Origin: GCA-2748575 sp965222725
GTDB taxonomy: Bacteria > Pseudomonadota > Gammaproteobacteria > Pseudomonadales > Ketobacteraceae
DNA: 64,000 nt
Assembly: GCA_965222725.1 (NCBI GenBank)
Contig: OZ244969.1
Coordinates: 2,170,001 to 2,234,000 of the forward strand
Direction: 5' to 3'
In this document: positions 12,763 to 20,817 of the stretch, piece by piece
Layout: each line of letters starts with the position of its first letter
Position numbering within the stretch: position 1 is the first letter of the stretch
The notes under the pieces: model-generated
Told to the model about the DNA's origin: nothing
Databases searched by the model: none
The model's input: the letters and a program-made list of their open reading frames with translations, nothing else
Program-made: the position numbers and the translations under genes

Positions 12763-12788
12763 ACTATATAACCATATAGTTATATAGT
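12763..12788. promoter_or_regulatory. Palindromic operator, probably for the divergent ArsR-type repressor
   Basis: The 26 bases equal their own reverse complement except at two symmetric positions. The core is ACTATAT, four bases, ATATAGT, followed one base later by a second ATATAGT, so three copies of one heptamer are present. AT-rich interrupted palindromes of this kind are typical ArsR/SmtB sites. It lies between the repressor gene and the RND operon. Confidence 0.75.
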
Positions 12789-12791
12789 CAA
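12763..12791 (-). promoter_or_regulatory. Sigma-70-type promoter of the RND operon
   Basis: On the minus strand TTGACT (12791-12786) and TATAGT (12768-12763) are 17 bp apart, close to consensus. Nearly the whole promoter is covered by the palindromic operator, so a bound repressor would block it. Confidence 0.75.
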
Positions 12792-12804
12792 GCTGACCGA
12801 TTGT

Positions 12805-12813
12805 TGCTATGAT
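12805..12813 (+). promoter_or_regulatory. Extended -10 promoter candidate for the ArsR-type gene
   Basis: TGCTATGAT contains an extended -10 (TG, one base, TATGAT). A -35 at normal distance would fall on the right end of the palindrome (about 12785-12790), so the regulator may also repress itself. No good -35 is visible. Confidence 0.5.
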
Positions 12814-12846
12814 TTGCGTCAGGATTCCTTCTACTGGTAGTAAAAA

Positions 12847-13185
12847 ATGGCTGAACTGGAATTGTCTGACGAGATGCTGGAAATGGTAGCCCAGCGGTTT
12901 AGGGTATTGAGTGACCCGATGAGATTAAAATTGCTCCGTTGCCTGCAGGAAGGTGAGTTTACGGTGGGGCAGCTGGTGGAGCAGACCGGGAGTTCCCAGC
13001 CTAACGTTTCCAAGCATTTGACCGTATTAAGAAATACCGGATTGGTGGCGCGCCGCCAGGAAGGCAATCAGGCGGTGTTTTCAATTGCCGCCCCCTTCGT
13101 TTTTGAGCTGTGTGAAACCGTTTGTAATGGTATTGTAGCGGAGCTGGATGCCAAGCGGGCTGCGCTTGGTGTGGTGGATAAATAG
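12847..13185 (+). CDS. ArsR/SmtB-family winged-helix repressor
   Basis: 112 residues. The winged helix-turn-helix runs from about 19 to 80: FRVLSDPMRLKLLRCLQEGE, then TVGQLVEQTGSSQPNVSKHL (recognition helix) and the wing LVARRQEGNQAVFSI. ArsR-family repressors leave DNA when a metal or a reactive sulfur or oxidant species modifies them. Cys32, Cys89 and Cys93 are the only cysteines; the last two lie in the C-terminal helix as ELCETVC and could form a thiol-based or metal sensor. It is divergent from the RND operon with the palindrome between them. The inducer is unknown. Confidence 0.9.
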   Translation: MAELELSDEMLEMVAQRFRVLSDPMRLKLLRCLQEGEFTVGQLVEQTGSSQPNVSKHLTVLRNTGLVARRQEGNQAVFSIAAPFVFELCETVCNGIVAELDAKRAALGVVDK

Positions 13186-13220
13186 TCAACCTGTATCGGA
13201 TACCTGAACCGGGAAGTGCT

Positions 13221-14180
13221 GTGCGAATAGTTGAATTGCTTGCGGATGGCCAGTTTCATTCTGGCGATGAGTTGGGGCGAGAATTGGGAGTGAGTCGGGC
13301 GGCGGTCTGGAAACAGATCCAGAAGCTCGAGGAAAAAGGACTCGAAGTGTTTTCCGTCAAAGGGAAGGGTTACAAGCTTCACACTCCCGTGGAGCTGCTG
13401 ACACCCGAGAAAATAAAATCCCATATGAGTGATGCTGCGCTGGCTTTGCTGGCGGATATTGACGTCCATGGGGTGGTCTCTTCAACCAATGATATTGCCA
13501 TGCGGGCCGCCGGAGATGGCGTAGCCTCGGGCTATGTCTGTCTGGCGGAACAGCAAACGGCCGGTCGAGGTCGTCGGGGCCGGACCTGGGTGTCACCCTT
13601 TGGTTCCAACATCTACCTGTCGGCTGTCTGGCATTTTTATGGCGGAGCGGCAGCGCTGGAAGGGCTGAGTCTCGCTACCGGTGTGGCGGTTGCCGAAACC
13701 CTGCGGGAAATGGGGTGCGAGGCGATCGGGCTGAAATGGCCCAACGATCTGTTAGTGGGCGATGCCAAGCTGGGCGGTGTGCTGCTGGAAATGACCGGTG
13801 ATCCCTCCGGCCACTGCCAGGTGGTACTGGGGCTGGGGCTGAATACCCGGCTTCAGGATCAGGAGGCGGCCCGCATCGATCAGGCCTTTACCCAGCTGGC
13901 GGATCATGGGGTGGAGGTATCCAGGAACGAGCTTGCAGGACGGGTTATGTCGGCGGTGTTGCTGATGCTGGAGCAGTTCTCCCGTTCCGGGTTTCATGCT
14001 TTTCAATCGCGCTGGCAGGCGCTGGATGTCTATCGGGATAAATCAGTGGCTATTCATGCCGGTGCCCGCGCCACTCATGGTATTGCCCGTGGCGTTGACG
14101 CAACCGGCGGCCTGCGCCTGGAAACCCCGGAAGGGATTGAGGTTTTCAAAGGCGGGGAGCTGTCCCTGCGGGGTGCCTGA
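13221..14180 (+). CDS. birA: Biotin--protein ligase and biotin operon repressor
   Basis: 319 residues from a GTG at 13221 with GGGAAG just upstream. An N-terminal winged helix (SGDELGRELGVSRAAVWKQI, about 14-33) makes it the bifunctional type that represses biotin genes. The central ligase domain has GRGRRGRTW at 115-123 (biotinyl-AMP loop) and KWPNDL at 172-177. A small C-terminal SH3-like domain closes it. It makes biotinyl-AMP, transfers biotin to the acetyl-CoA carboxylase carrier protein and, when idle, dimerises on DNA. A matching operator lies before bioB at the other end of the window. coaX follows directly. Confidence 0.97.
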   Translation: MRIVELLADGQFHSGDELGRELGVSRAAVWKQIQKLEEKGLEVFSVKGKGYKLHTPVELLTPEKIKSHMSDAALALLADIDVHGVVSSTNDIAMRAAGDGVASGYVCLAEQQTAGRGRRGRTWVSPFGSNIYLSAVWHFYGGAAALEGLSLATGVAVAETLREMGCEAIGLKWPNDLLVGDAKLGGVLLEMTGDPSGHCQVVLGLGLNTRLQDQEAARIDQAFTQLADHGVEVSRNELAGRVMSAVLLMLEQFSRSGFHAFQSRWQALDVYRDKSVAIHAGARATHGIARGVDATGGLRLETPEGIEVFKGGELSLRGA

Positions 14181-14936
14181 GTGTCTGACCTGCTGATCGA
14201 TATCGGAAATACCAACTTCAAGTGGTGTGTGCGGGGTGCCGGGGAATCTGCCGAAGGGGTTGGCTCCTCAGGGGAGCCCTATGAAACCTCAATTGCCCGG
14301 CTGGCAGCGAGTCTGCCCCGGCCACAGCGGATCGGTCTGGCCTGTGTAAAATCTGACGTGTATCAGCAGGAAATGATCGATGCATTGCGGCGCCACTTTG
14401 CACTGGAGCCATTCGTGGCTCATGTATCCCACAGCGATTGCGGACTGATCAACAGCTATCAGGAGCCTGCCCGAATGGGTGTAGACCGCTGGCTGGCCAT
14501 GATCGGAGCCCGTCCCCATTTGTCTGGCGCCTTCTGCGTGGTGGATTGTGGCAGTGCGGTGACCATCGACTGGGTAGCTGCCAGTGGGCAGCATCTGGGT
14601 GGTTTTATTCTCGCGGGGTTGCGTTTGTCCGTTAAAGCCTTGCTGGCCGGTACCGATCAGGTGATTGTGGACTATGATAAGCTCGCGACAGCTGATGTGC
14701 TGCCCGGGGCCAGTACCACGGATGCTGTGTATAATGGCGCCTTGTTTGCTCTGGTGGCTCAGGTGGAGGCGGCTTATCAGCATCTGGTCCGGGTGTCGGA
14801 AGGCGAGGCCTGCCATTTGATTGTGACCGGTGGTGATGCTGGCCTGGTGTCTGAGCACCTGGCGGTACCCTGCCGGATCATGCGGGGGCTGGTATTTGAT
14901 GGGCTGGAATTCATGATGAATGCGGGGGCGCGCTGA
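14181..14936 (+). CDS. coaX: Type III pantothenate kinase
   Basis: 251 residues from a GTG that directly follows the birA stop codon. It phosphorylates pantothenate in the first step of coenzyme A synthesis. The ASKHA-fold signatures are visible: DIGNTNFKW at residues 7-15 (phosphate loop), GVDRWLAMIGA in the middle and VVDCGSAVTIDW, then the GG-type adenosine region (LIVTGGDAG). The birA-coaX pair is usual in pseudomonads and their relatives. Tight spacing implies cotranscription and translational coupling. Confidence 0.96.
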   Translation: MSDLLIDIGNTNFKWCVRGAGESAEGVGSSGEPYETSIARLAASLPRPQRIGLACVKSDVYQQEMIDALRRHFALEPFVAHVSHSDCGLINSYQEPARMGVDRWLAMIGARPHLSGAFCVVDCGSAVTIDWVAASGQHLGGFILAGLRLSVKALLAGTDQVIVDYDKLATADVLPGASTTDAVYNGALFALVAQVEAAYQHLVRVSEGEACHLIVTGGDAGLVSEHLAVPCRIMRGLVFDGLEFMMNAGAR

Positions 14937-14943
14937 GTTCGAT

Positions 14944-15852
14944 ATGCGTTGGATATTGCTCTGTCTGTTGGTTTTTAATCTGCTCTATTTCGGCTGGCAG
15001 TTCTATCTGGTACCCCGGGATTCTGGCAGCCGGCCTGTTCCAGCCGTTGATACGGTTCCCGCTGGCCAGCAAGGTGAGCGTCTGGTGCTGCTAAAGGAGG
15101 TGTTGACCCGTTCCAGTCAGGCAGCACCACCGCCTTCTATCAATCGCACGGTTCGGCACCAGGTGACAGTGGCGGATGAGCCGGCTCCCGTGGCAGAGCA
15201 GGCTGCACCTGCGGTGTCCCCCGTAGCTGCGGCCCCTGAGCAGCCAGCGGAGGAGTCATCTCTCCAGTCAGAATCCTCATCGCAAGACTTGTCGCAGCAG
15301 CAGCCACGACAGCAATCACCGCAGCAACCGGTGCTGGAGTCGCTGCAGGCTGAACCGGCGACCGTTCGCAATCGCCTCTGCGCCAAAATAGGTCCCTATG
15401 ATGAGGCGGCCATGGCTGAGGCGCTGGTGTCCGGCCTTGAGGCGGAAGGGGTTGAGCCCTTTGTGCATGCGGACGAGGTGGTCTACGATCTGGAAAACTG
15501 GGTTCTGATTCCTCCGCTGGGCAGCCGTGCCGAGGCGTTGCGCATGCTGCGTCGCCTGCAGAGTAACAAAATCGACAGTTACCTGATCACTGAAGGGGAA
15601 TTCAGCAACGGTATTTCTCTGGGATTGTTCAAGCAGGCTGCATCCGCGCAGGGGGTTCTGGCCCGAATGACCTCCGCCGGATACGAGGCTGAAATCCATC
15701 AGATAGAGCGCAAAAAGAGCCGTTTCTGGGTGGGGTTGTCGGGCGAATTTGAGCCCGCTGAGATGGACCAAATGCTCACGCAACTTGTTGATGATAGTGA
15801 AAAAATAAATTTTTCCGAAACTTTGTGTGAAATGTTTGCATCAACCCCTTAA
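14944..15852 (+). CDS. SPOR-domain-like membrane-anchored protein
   Basis: 302 residues from ATG 14944 (MRWILLCLLVFNLLYFGWQF), which gives a clean N-terminal membrane helix. An in-frame ATG at 14920 would overlap coaX by 17 bases and put charged residues before the helix. A long Pro/Ala/Gln/Ser-rich linker follows (about 45-145, with QQQPRQQSPQQP), and then a C-terminal globular part with SPOR-like patterns (CAKIGPYDEAAMAEAL and LGLFKQAASAQGVLARM). SPOR domains bind denuded peptidoglycan at the division site. A protein of this plan stands after coaX in Pseudomonas. Its precise role is unknown. Confidence 0.75.
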   Translation: MRWILLCLLVFNLLYFGWQFYLVPRDSGSRPVPAVDTVPAGQQGERLVLLKEVLTRSSQAAPPPSINRTVRHQVTVADEPAPVAEQAAPAVSPVAAAPEQPAEESSLQSESSSQDLSQQQPRQQSPQQPVLESLQAEPATVRNRLCAKIGPYDEAAMAEALVSGLEAEGVEPFVHADEVVYDLENWVLIPPLGSRAEALRMLRRLQSNKIDSYLITEGEFSNGISLGLFKQAASAQGVLARMTSAGYEAEIHQIERKKSRFWVGLSGEFEPAEMDQMLTQLVDDSEKINFSETLCEMFASTP

Positions 15853-15864
15853 TTTGCGTAGAAT
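15836..15864 (+). promoter_or_regulatory. Promoter of the tRNA-tufB operon
   Basis: TTGCAT (15836-15841) and TAGAAT (15859-15864) are 17 bp apart, followed by the GC-rich TCGCCGCC. It overlaps the end of the preceding gene and lies 24 bp before the first tRNA. Confidence 0.7.
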
Positions 15865-15888
15865 TCGCCGCCTACGAAATGACGTAAA

Positions 15889-15964
15889 GCTGGCGTAGCT
15901 CAGTTGGTAGAGCAGCTGACTTGTAATCAGCCGGTCGGGGGTTCGACTCCTCTCGCCAGCTCCA
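15889..15964 (+). tRNA. thrU: tRNA-Thr (TGT)
   Basis: 76-nt cloverleaf with GCTGGCG/CGCCAGC acceptor, anticodon TGT at 15922-15924 and encoded CCA. First of the four tRNAs before tufB, the same order as in E. coli. Confidence 0.97.
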
Positions 15965-15996
15965 TTAGACCGGTGTACCGGATTGCGTCATGCTTG

Positions 15997-16081
15997 GGAG
16001 GGGTTCCCGAGTGGCCAAAGGGATCAGACTGTAAATCTGACGGCTCAGCCTTCGCAGGTTCGAATCCTGCCCCCTCCACCA
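15997..16081 (+). tRNA. tyrU: tRNA-Tyr (GTA)
   Basis: 85-nt type II tRNA with a long variable arm, GGAGGGG/CCCCTCC acceptor, anticodon GTA at 16031-16033 and encoded CCA. Its synthetase gene (tyrS) is also in this window. Confidence 0.97.
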
Positions 16082-16165
16082 GTTTTCTCCTTGTTTCCTG
16101 AAGTTGTAATGCTACTTTTTAGTGTTACCCGGAAGCTTGGAAGGGTAAAGGAAGTACTTGGGTTT

Positions 16166-16239
<74 letters not shown>

Positions 16240-16290
16240 GAACAGGTCGGTTTTGCTGTTTAACCTCTTGTTCTGAAAGTAAAAGTTTAT

Positions 16291-16366
<76 letters not shown>

Positions 16367-16448
16367 GTGAGTTGGCGGGCAAGCTGATTGCCCGCTTTTG
16401 TTTGTTGGCGATGTGAATGGTCTAGCGCTCTCGGCCAGGAGAAACTCA

Positions 16449-17642
16449 ATGTCTAAGGAAAAATTTGAACGTACCAAACCGCACGTAAACGTCGGTACAA
16501 TCGGTCACGTTGACCACGGTAAAACGACTCTGACAGCAGCGCTGACACGCGTATGCGCAGAAGTCTGGGGTGGCTCTGCCGTTGCTTTTGACGGTATCGA
16601 CAATGCACCGGAAGAGCGTGAGCGTGGTATTACCATCGCGACTTCCCACGTTGAGTATGACTCTCCGACCCGTCACTACGCCCACGTAGACTGCCCCGGC
16701 CACGCTGACTATGTAAAAAACATGATCACCGGTGCGGCGCAGATGGACGGCGCGATCCTGGTATGTTCCGCTGCTGACGGCCCGATGCCTCAGACCCGTG
16801 AGCACATCCTGCTGTCCCGTCAGGTAGGTGTACCTTTCATCGTGGTATTCCTGAACAAAGCCGACATGGTTGACGACGAAGAGCTGATCGAGCTGGTTGA
16901 AATGGAAGTTCGCGAACTTCTGGACCAGTACGAGTTCCCTGGCGACGACACCCCGATTATTGTGGGTTCTGCCCTGATGGCGCTGGAAGGCAAAGACGAC
17001 AACGAAATGGGCACTACCGCTGTCAAGAAGCTGGTAGAGACTCTGGACGAGTACATTCCTGAGCCTGAGCGTGCCATTGATCAGCCGTTCCTGATGCCTA
17101 TCGAAGACGTATTCTCCATCTCCGGTCGTGGTACTGTGGTAACCGGTCGTGTAGAGCGCGGTATCATCAACGTAGGTGATGAAATCGAAATCGTGGGTAT
17201 CAAAGACACCACCAAAACCACCTGTACCGGTGTTGAAATGTTCCGCAAGCTGCTGGACGAAGGCCGTGCTGGTGAGAACATTGGTGCGCTGCTGCGTGGT
17301 ACCAAGCGTGACGAAGTTGAGCGTGGTCAGGTACTGGCCAAGCCCGGCACTATCACGCCTCACACCAAGTTCGAAGCTGAGGTTTACGTGCTGAGCAAGG
17401 ACGAAGGTGGCCGTCATACGCCATTCTTCAAAGGCTACCGTCCCCAGTTCTATTTCCGTACCACTGATGTAACAGGTGCCTGTGAGCTGCCTGAAGGCGT
17501 GGAAATGGTAATGCCTGGCGACAACATCCAGATGGAAGTGACCCTGATCTGTCCTATCGCGATGGATGAAGGTCTGCGCTTTGCGATCCGTGAAGGCGGT
17601 CGTACTGTTGGTGCAGGTGTTGTAGCCAAAATTATCGAGTGA
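16449..17642 (+). CDS. tufB: Elongation factor Tu, tRNA-linked copy
   Basis: 397 residues. The GTPase brings aminoacyl-tRNA to the ribosome. Motifs are GHVDHGKT at 19-26 (P loop), DCPGH and NKAD; domains II and III are complete. The start is ATG 16449 with AGGAG at 16437-16441; a longer frame upstream has no family homology. The protein is the same as that of the second copy at 33080-34273, and the nucleotide differences are silent. It lies downstream of four tRNA genes, as tufB does in E. coli. Confidence 0.98.
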   Translation: MSKEKFERTKPHVNVGTIGHVDHGKTTLTAALTRVCAEVWGGSAVAFDGIDNAPEERERGITIATSHVEYDSPTRHYAHVDCPGHADYVKNMITGAAQMDGAILVCSAADGPMPQTREHILLSRQVGVPFIVVFLNKADMVDDEELIELVEMEVRELLDQYEFPGDDTPIIVGSALMALEGKDDNEMGTTAVKKLVETLDEYIPEPERAIDQPFLMPIEDVFSISGRGTVVTGRVERGIINVGDEIEIVGIKDTTKTTCTGVEMFRKLLDEGRAGENIGALLRGTKRDEVERGQVLAKPGTITPHTKFEAEVYVLSKDEGGRHTPFFKGYRPQFYFRTTDVTGACELPEGVEMVMPGDNIQMEVTLICPIAMDEGLRFAIREGGRTVGAGVVAKIIE

Positions 17643-17660
17643 TAAAGCTGTCACTTTTGC

Positions 17661-17692
17661 GGCCGAGCGTGTACGCTCGGCCTCTTGTTTTT
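17661..17692 (+). terminator. Terminator after tufB
   Basis: GGCCGAGCG (17661-17669) and CGCTCGGCC (17674-17682) form a strong stem with loop TGTA, followed by TCTTGTTTTT. Confidence 0.88.
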
Positions 17693-17700
17693 AGAGTGAA

Positions 17701-17776
<76 letters not shown>

Positions 17777-17840
17777 ACCTAAAACGAATCAGGCTCCGGA
17801 TGATCGTTTCCGGTTGGTAGAATAAGAACGTATATCTATT

Positions 17841-18218
17841 ATGAGCACGAAAACAAGTTCTGAAGCCGAGCCATCATCAGGCATCGACGCAGTAAAATGG
17901 CTGTTCTCTCTTCTCCTGGTGGCCGCCGCGGTCGTCGGGAATTCTTATTTTTCAGAAGAGCCGTTTCTGTATCGTCTGATTGGTGTATTGATACTGGCGG
18001 TGCTGGCTGCAGTTATTGCTGCCCAGACCGTTAAAGGTAAAGCTTTCACGGCATTATTGAAGGATGCGCGCGCGGAAATGCGGCGCGTCGTGTGGCCCTC
18101 TCGTCAGGAAACATTGCAGACAACCGGCATTGTGGTGCTGTTTGTTGCTTTTATGGCGCTGGTGCTTTGGCTGCTGGATATGATGCTTGGTGCCGGTATC
18201 TCAGAGCTGGTTGGCTAA
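17841..18218 (+). CDS. secE: Preprotein translocase subunit SecE
   Basis: 125 residues. This small clamp subunit of the SecYEG channel has three membrane helices: two near residues 19-37 and 44-62, and the essential third near 97-117. The conserved cytoplasmic hinge ARAEMRRVVWPSRQET lies just before the last helix. The three-helix form is the long gammaproteobacterial type. The ribosome binding site is weak. nusG follows 14 bp later, the standard secE-nusG pair. Confidence 0.95.
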   Translation: MSTKTSSEAEPSSGIDAVKWLFSLLLVAAAVVGNSYFSEEPFLYRLIGVLILAVLAAVIAAQTVKGKAFTALLKDARAEMRRVVWPSRQETLQTTGIVVLFVAFMALVLWLLDMMLGAGISELVG

Positions 18219-18232
18219 GCGGAGAGAAATGA

Positions 18233-18766
18233 ATGGCTAAGCGCTGGTATGTGGTTCACGCATATTCCGGATTTGAAAAGCAAGTAATGCGGTCTCTGGT
18301 GGATCGCGTCAAGCTGGCCGGTATGGAAGACCAGTTCGGTGAAATCCTGGTCCCCACTGAAGAAGTGGTGGAGATGCGTGGCGGTCAGAAGCGCAAGAGC
18401 GAACGTAAATTCTTTCCGGGTTACGTGCTGGTGCAAATGGAAATGACCGACGAAACCTGGCACCTGGTCAAGGATTGTCCCAAGGTGATGGGCTTTATCG
18501 GCGGCACGGCAGACAAACCTGCCCCTATTTCTGATGCCGAGGCTGCAGCGATTCTGCAGCGTGTTGAAGACGGGGTTGAGAAGCCGAAACCGAAAACCCT
18601 GTTCGAGCCAGGCGAAGTGGTTCGGGTGGTGGATGGTCCGTTCGCGGACTTCAACGGTGTTGTTGAAGAAGTGAACTACGAGAAAAGCCGCCTCCATGTG
18701 GCGGTGCTTATCTTTGGTCGCTCCACGCCGGTTGAGCTGGAATTCGGTCAGGTAGAGAAAAGCTAG
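18233..18766 (+). CDS. nusG: Transcription termination/antitermination factor NusG
   Basis: 177 residues. The NGN domain starts KRWYVVHAYSGFEKQV and binds the RNA polymerase clamp. The C-terminal KOW domain (FEPGEVVRVVDGPFADFNGV, about 124-143) binds Rho or S10. It suppresses pausing and takes part in rRNA antitermination, so it would act with the boxA sites of the rRNA operon in this window. The start is ATG 18233 behind GGAGAG. Confidence 0.97.
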   Translation: MAKRWYVVHAYSGFEKQVMRSLVDRVKLAGMEDQFGEILVPTEEVVEMRGGQKRKSERKFFPGYVLVQMEMTDETWHLVKDCPKVMGFIGGTADKPAPISDAEAAAILQRVEDGVEKPKPKTLFEPGEVVRVVDGPFADFNGVVEEVNYEKSRLHVAVLIFGRSTPVELEFGQVEKS

Positions 18767-18778
18767 AAATCTTTGGGC

Positions 18779-18836
18779 TCCCGCGAAGCAAGGGGATTGA
18801 AAAGTCTCCGGTACGCCTCGCGGGATTTTGATTTTT
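18779..18836 (+). terminator. Terminator or attenuator between nusG and rplK
   Basis: TCCCGCGA (18779-18786) pairs with TCGCGGGA (18818-18825), with an inner GGGGA/TCTCC stem, followed by TTTTGATTTTT. It separates secE-nusG from the ribosomal protein genes and may be partial. Confidence 0.72.
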
Positions 18837-18884
18837 GACGGGGAGCTTTGTGCCCAGCAAAGCGACTGAACCCGAGGAGGAATT

Positions 18885-19316
18885 ATGGCCAAGAAAATAG
18901 AAGCTTATATCAAGCTGCAAGTAGCTGCCGGTCAGGCAAACCCGAGTCCGCCAGTTGGTCCTGCACTGGGTCAGCATGGTGTGAACATCATGGAATTCTG
19001 TAAGGCATTCAACGCTCAGACTCAGCAGTTCGAGCAAGGTATGCCTATCCCCGTTGTGATTACTGTTTACAACGATCGCAGCTTCACGTTCATCATGAAA
19101 ACGCCGCCGGCGGCTGTTCTGCTCAAGAAAGCAGCAGGCATTCCCAAAGGCAGTGGTGAACCTAACACCAATAAAGTGGGTAAAGTGACCCGCGCCCAGC
19201 TGGAAGAGATCGCGACCACCAAAATGCCCGATCTGACAGCAGCTGATATGGATGCAGCGGTACGTACTATTGCTGGCTCTGCGCGCAGCATGGGTCTGGA
19301 CGTGGAGGGCTTGTAA
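18885..19316 (+). CDS. rplK: 50S ribosomal protein L11
   Basis: 143 residues. It opens AKKIEAYIKLQVAAGQANPS and has the thiostrepton-region proline-rich segment (PSPPVGPALGQHGVNI). It binds 23S rRNA at the GTPase-associated centre and is needed for RelA activation. GAGGAGGAATT gives a strong ribosome binding site. The L1 gene follows after one base, and L1 usually represses both genes by binding the mRNA leader. Confidence 0.98.
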   Translation: MAKKIEAYIKLQVAAGQANPSPPVGPALGQHGVNIMEFCKAFNAQTQQFEQGMPIPVVITVYNDRSFTFIMKTPPAAVLLKKAAGIPKGSGEPNTNKVGKVTRAQLEEIATTKMPDLTAADMDAAVRTIAGSARSMGLDVEGL

Positions 19317-19317
19317 G

Positions 19318-20013
19318 ATGGCAAAATTAAGCAAACGTCAAAAACTGATTCGCGAAAAAGTTGAAGCAGGCAAGGCTTACGGTGTTACTGAAGCCGTTTC
19401 TCTGCTGGGCGAACTGTCCAAAGTGAAGTTCAAGGAATCTCTGGATATCTCCGTCAATCTGGGCGTTGATCCTCGTAAATCCGACCAGGTTGTTCGTGGC
19501 GCCAGCGTGCTGCCCAACGGCACTGGTAAAACTGTACGGGTGGCCGTATTCACCCAGGGTGCCAACGCTGATGCCGCTAAAGAAGCAGGCGCCGATATCG
19601 TTGGTATGGATGATCTGGCTGAGCAGGTTCAGAAAGGTAACCTGGACTTTGACGTCGTTATCGCCAGTCCCGATGCCATGCGCGTTGTGGGTAAACTGGG
19701 TCAGATCTTGGGACCTCGTGGCCTGATGCCTAACCCCAAAGTAGGCACTGTGACTCCTGATGTTGCCACTGCCGTTAAAAATGCCAAGGCAGGTCAGGTT
19801 CGCTACCGTACTGACAAAGCAGGGATCATTCACTGCAGCGTGGGTCAGGTAGGTTTTGACGCAGAATCAATCAAACAGAATATCGAAGCGCTGATGGCTG
19901 ATCTCAAGAAAGCCAAGCCGGCGTCTTCAAAAGGTACTTATGTCAAGAAGATAACCCTGTCCACCACCATGGGCCCCGGGTTATCCATTGATACTGCAAC
20001 GCTGGATATTTAA
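19318..20013 (+). CDS. rplA: 50S ribosomal protein L1
   Basis: 231 residues from ATG 19318 (MAKLSKRQKLIREKVEAGKA). A longer frame from 19252 overlaps rplK and is rejected. L1 forms the mobile stalk at the E site and represses its own operon. The signature LGQILGPRGLMPNPKVGTV is present. It is followed by the long L10 leader rather than directly by rplJ. Confidence 0.98.
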   Translation: MAKLSKRQKLIREKVEAGKAYGVTEAVSLLGELSKVKFKESLDISVNLGVDPRKSDQVVRGASVLPNGTGKTVRVAVFTQGANADAAKEAGADIVGMDDLAEQVQKGNLDFDVVIASPDAMRVVGKLGQILGPRGLMPNPKVGTVTPDVATAVKNAKAGQVRYRTDKAGIIHCSVGQVGFDAESIKQNIEALMADLKKAKPASSKGTYVKKITLSTTMGPGLSIDTATLDI

Positions 20014-20237
20014 TCAGCTTGCAACAAAGGCTTTGAGCTCCCGCCGCTGCCGCAAGGCAAAGGCGGGGCGCGTCAAAGACCGCAGGCGCGGAGTGGTTGA
20101 TTTTTGATCGGTCTGCTTAATCCCAAAAGCCTGCGCAGACGCGGTGGTTTAGATTCTTAAAGGGTCGGTCGCCGCATAACGCCCTTCGGGGTATAGCAAT
20201 CACTCATTCTGAGTGTTTGATAATTGGAGGTATGCCA
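20014..20237 (+). promoter_or_regulatory. rplJ leader with likely L10-L7/L12 autoregulatory RNA
   Basis: This 224-nt gap can fold into two long hairpins: CTTTGA (20032 region) with TCAAAG (20073-20078) enclosing CCGCC/GGCGG, then CGCAGGC (20081-20087) with GCCTGCG (20129-20135). In relatives the leader of this gene binds the L10 complex and slows translation. Position and structure agree, but a covariance model was not run. Confidence 0.55.
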
Positions 20238-20762
20238 GTGGCACTTAAACTGGAAGACAAAAAAGCGATCGTTGCTGAAGTCAATGAAGCTGCTTCTGGT
20301 GCTTTGTCCGCTGTGATTGCCGACTATCGTGGTTTGTCTGTTTCCGAAATGACTGAACTCCGGAAACAGGCGCGTGAGCAGAGTGTTTATCTGCGTGTAG
20401 TGCGTAATACCCTTGCGCGCCGTGCGGTTGAAGGCACCGAGTTTGCGTGTCTTGCCGAATCACTGGTTGGCCCGACAATCCTTGCATTTTCTCTTGAAGA
20501 TCCAGGCGCAGCTGCCCGTATCATCAAGGACTATGCAAAAGAACACGATGATCTGGAAGTAAAAGCCCTTGCGGTCGGTGGTGTCATGTATGGCGCCAGC
20601 GAAATCGACCGTCTGGCCAAGCTTCCGACTCGCGATCAGGCGCTCGGCCAATTGGCTGGGTTGTTACAGGCGCCTATCGCCAAATTTGCTCGCACTATCA
20701 ACGAAGTGCCCAGCGGATTTGCTCGCGTTCTTGCAGCGGTTAAAGACCAAAAAGCGGCCTAA
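20238..20762 (+). CDS. rplJ: 50S ribosomal protein L10
   Basis: 174 residues from GTG 20238 (MALKLEDKKAIVAEVNEAAS), which has GGAGG seven bases upstream; the ATG at 20232 is too close to that site. L10 anchors the L7/L12 dimers of the ribosomal stalk through its C-terminal helix and autoregulates rplJL. The VVRNTLARRAVEGT block is typical. rplL follows after 55 bases. Confidence 0.97.
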   Translation: MALKLEDKKAIVAEVNEAASGALSAVIADYRGLSVSEMTELRKQAREQSVYLRVVRNTLARRAVEGTEFACLAESLVGPTILAFSLEDPGAAARIIKDYAKEHDDLEVKALAVGGVMYGASEIDRLAKLPTRDQALGQLAGLLQAPIAKFARTINEVPSGFARVLAAVKDQKAA

Positions 20763-20817
20763 GGCATTCATAGGCTACAGTTTTTTCAAAATTGAACTAC
20801 ATTTGGAGTACTAAATC

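Noticed and set aside
15117..15386. Cys-rich 89-residue open frame antisense to the SPOR-type gene
   Set aside because: It mirrors the Gln/Ala/Ser-rich linker of the real gene; the cysteines come from reversed GCA/GCT repeats.
16446..17654. A 402-residue open frame antisense to tufB (and a similar one antisense to tufA)
   Set aside because: Both appear only because the tuf codon bias removes stops on the other strand.
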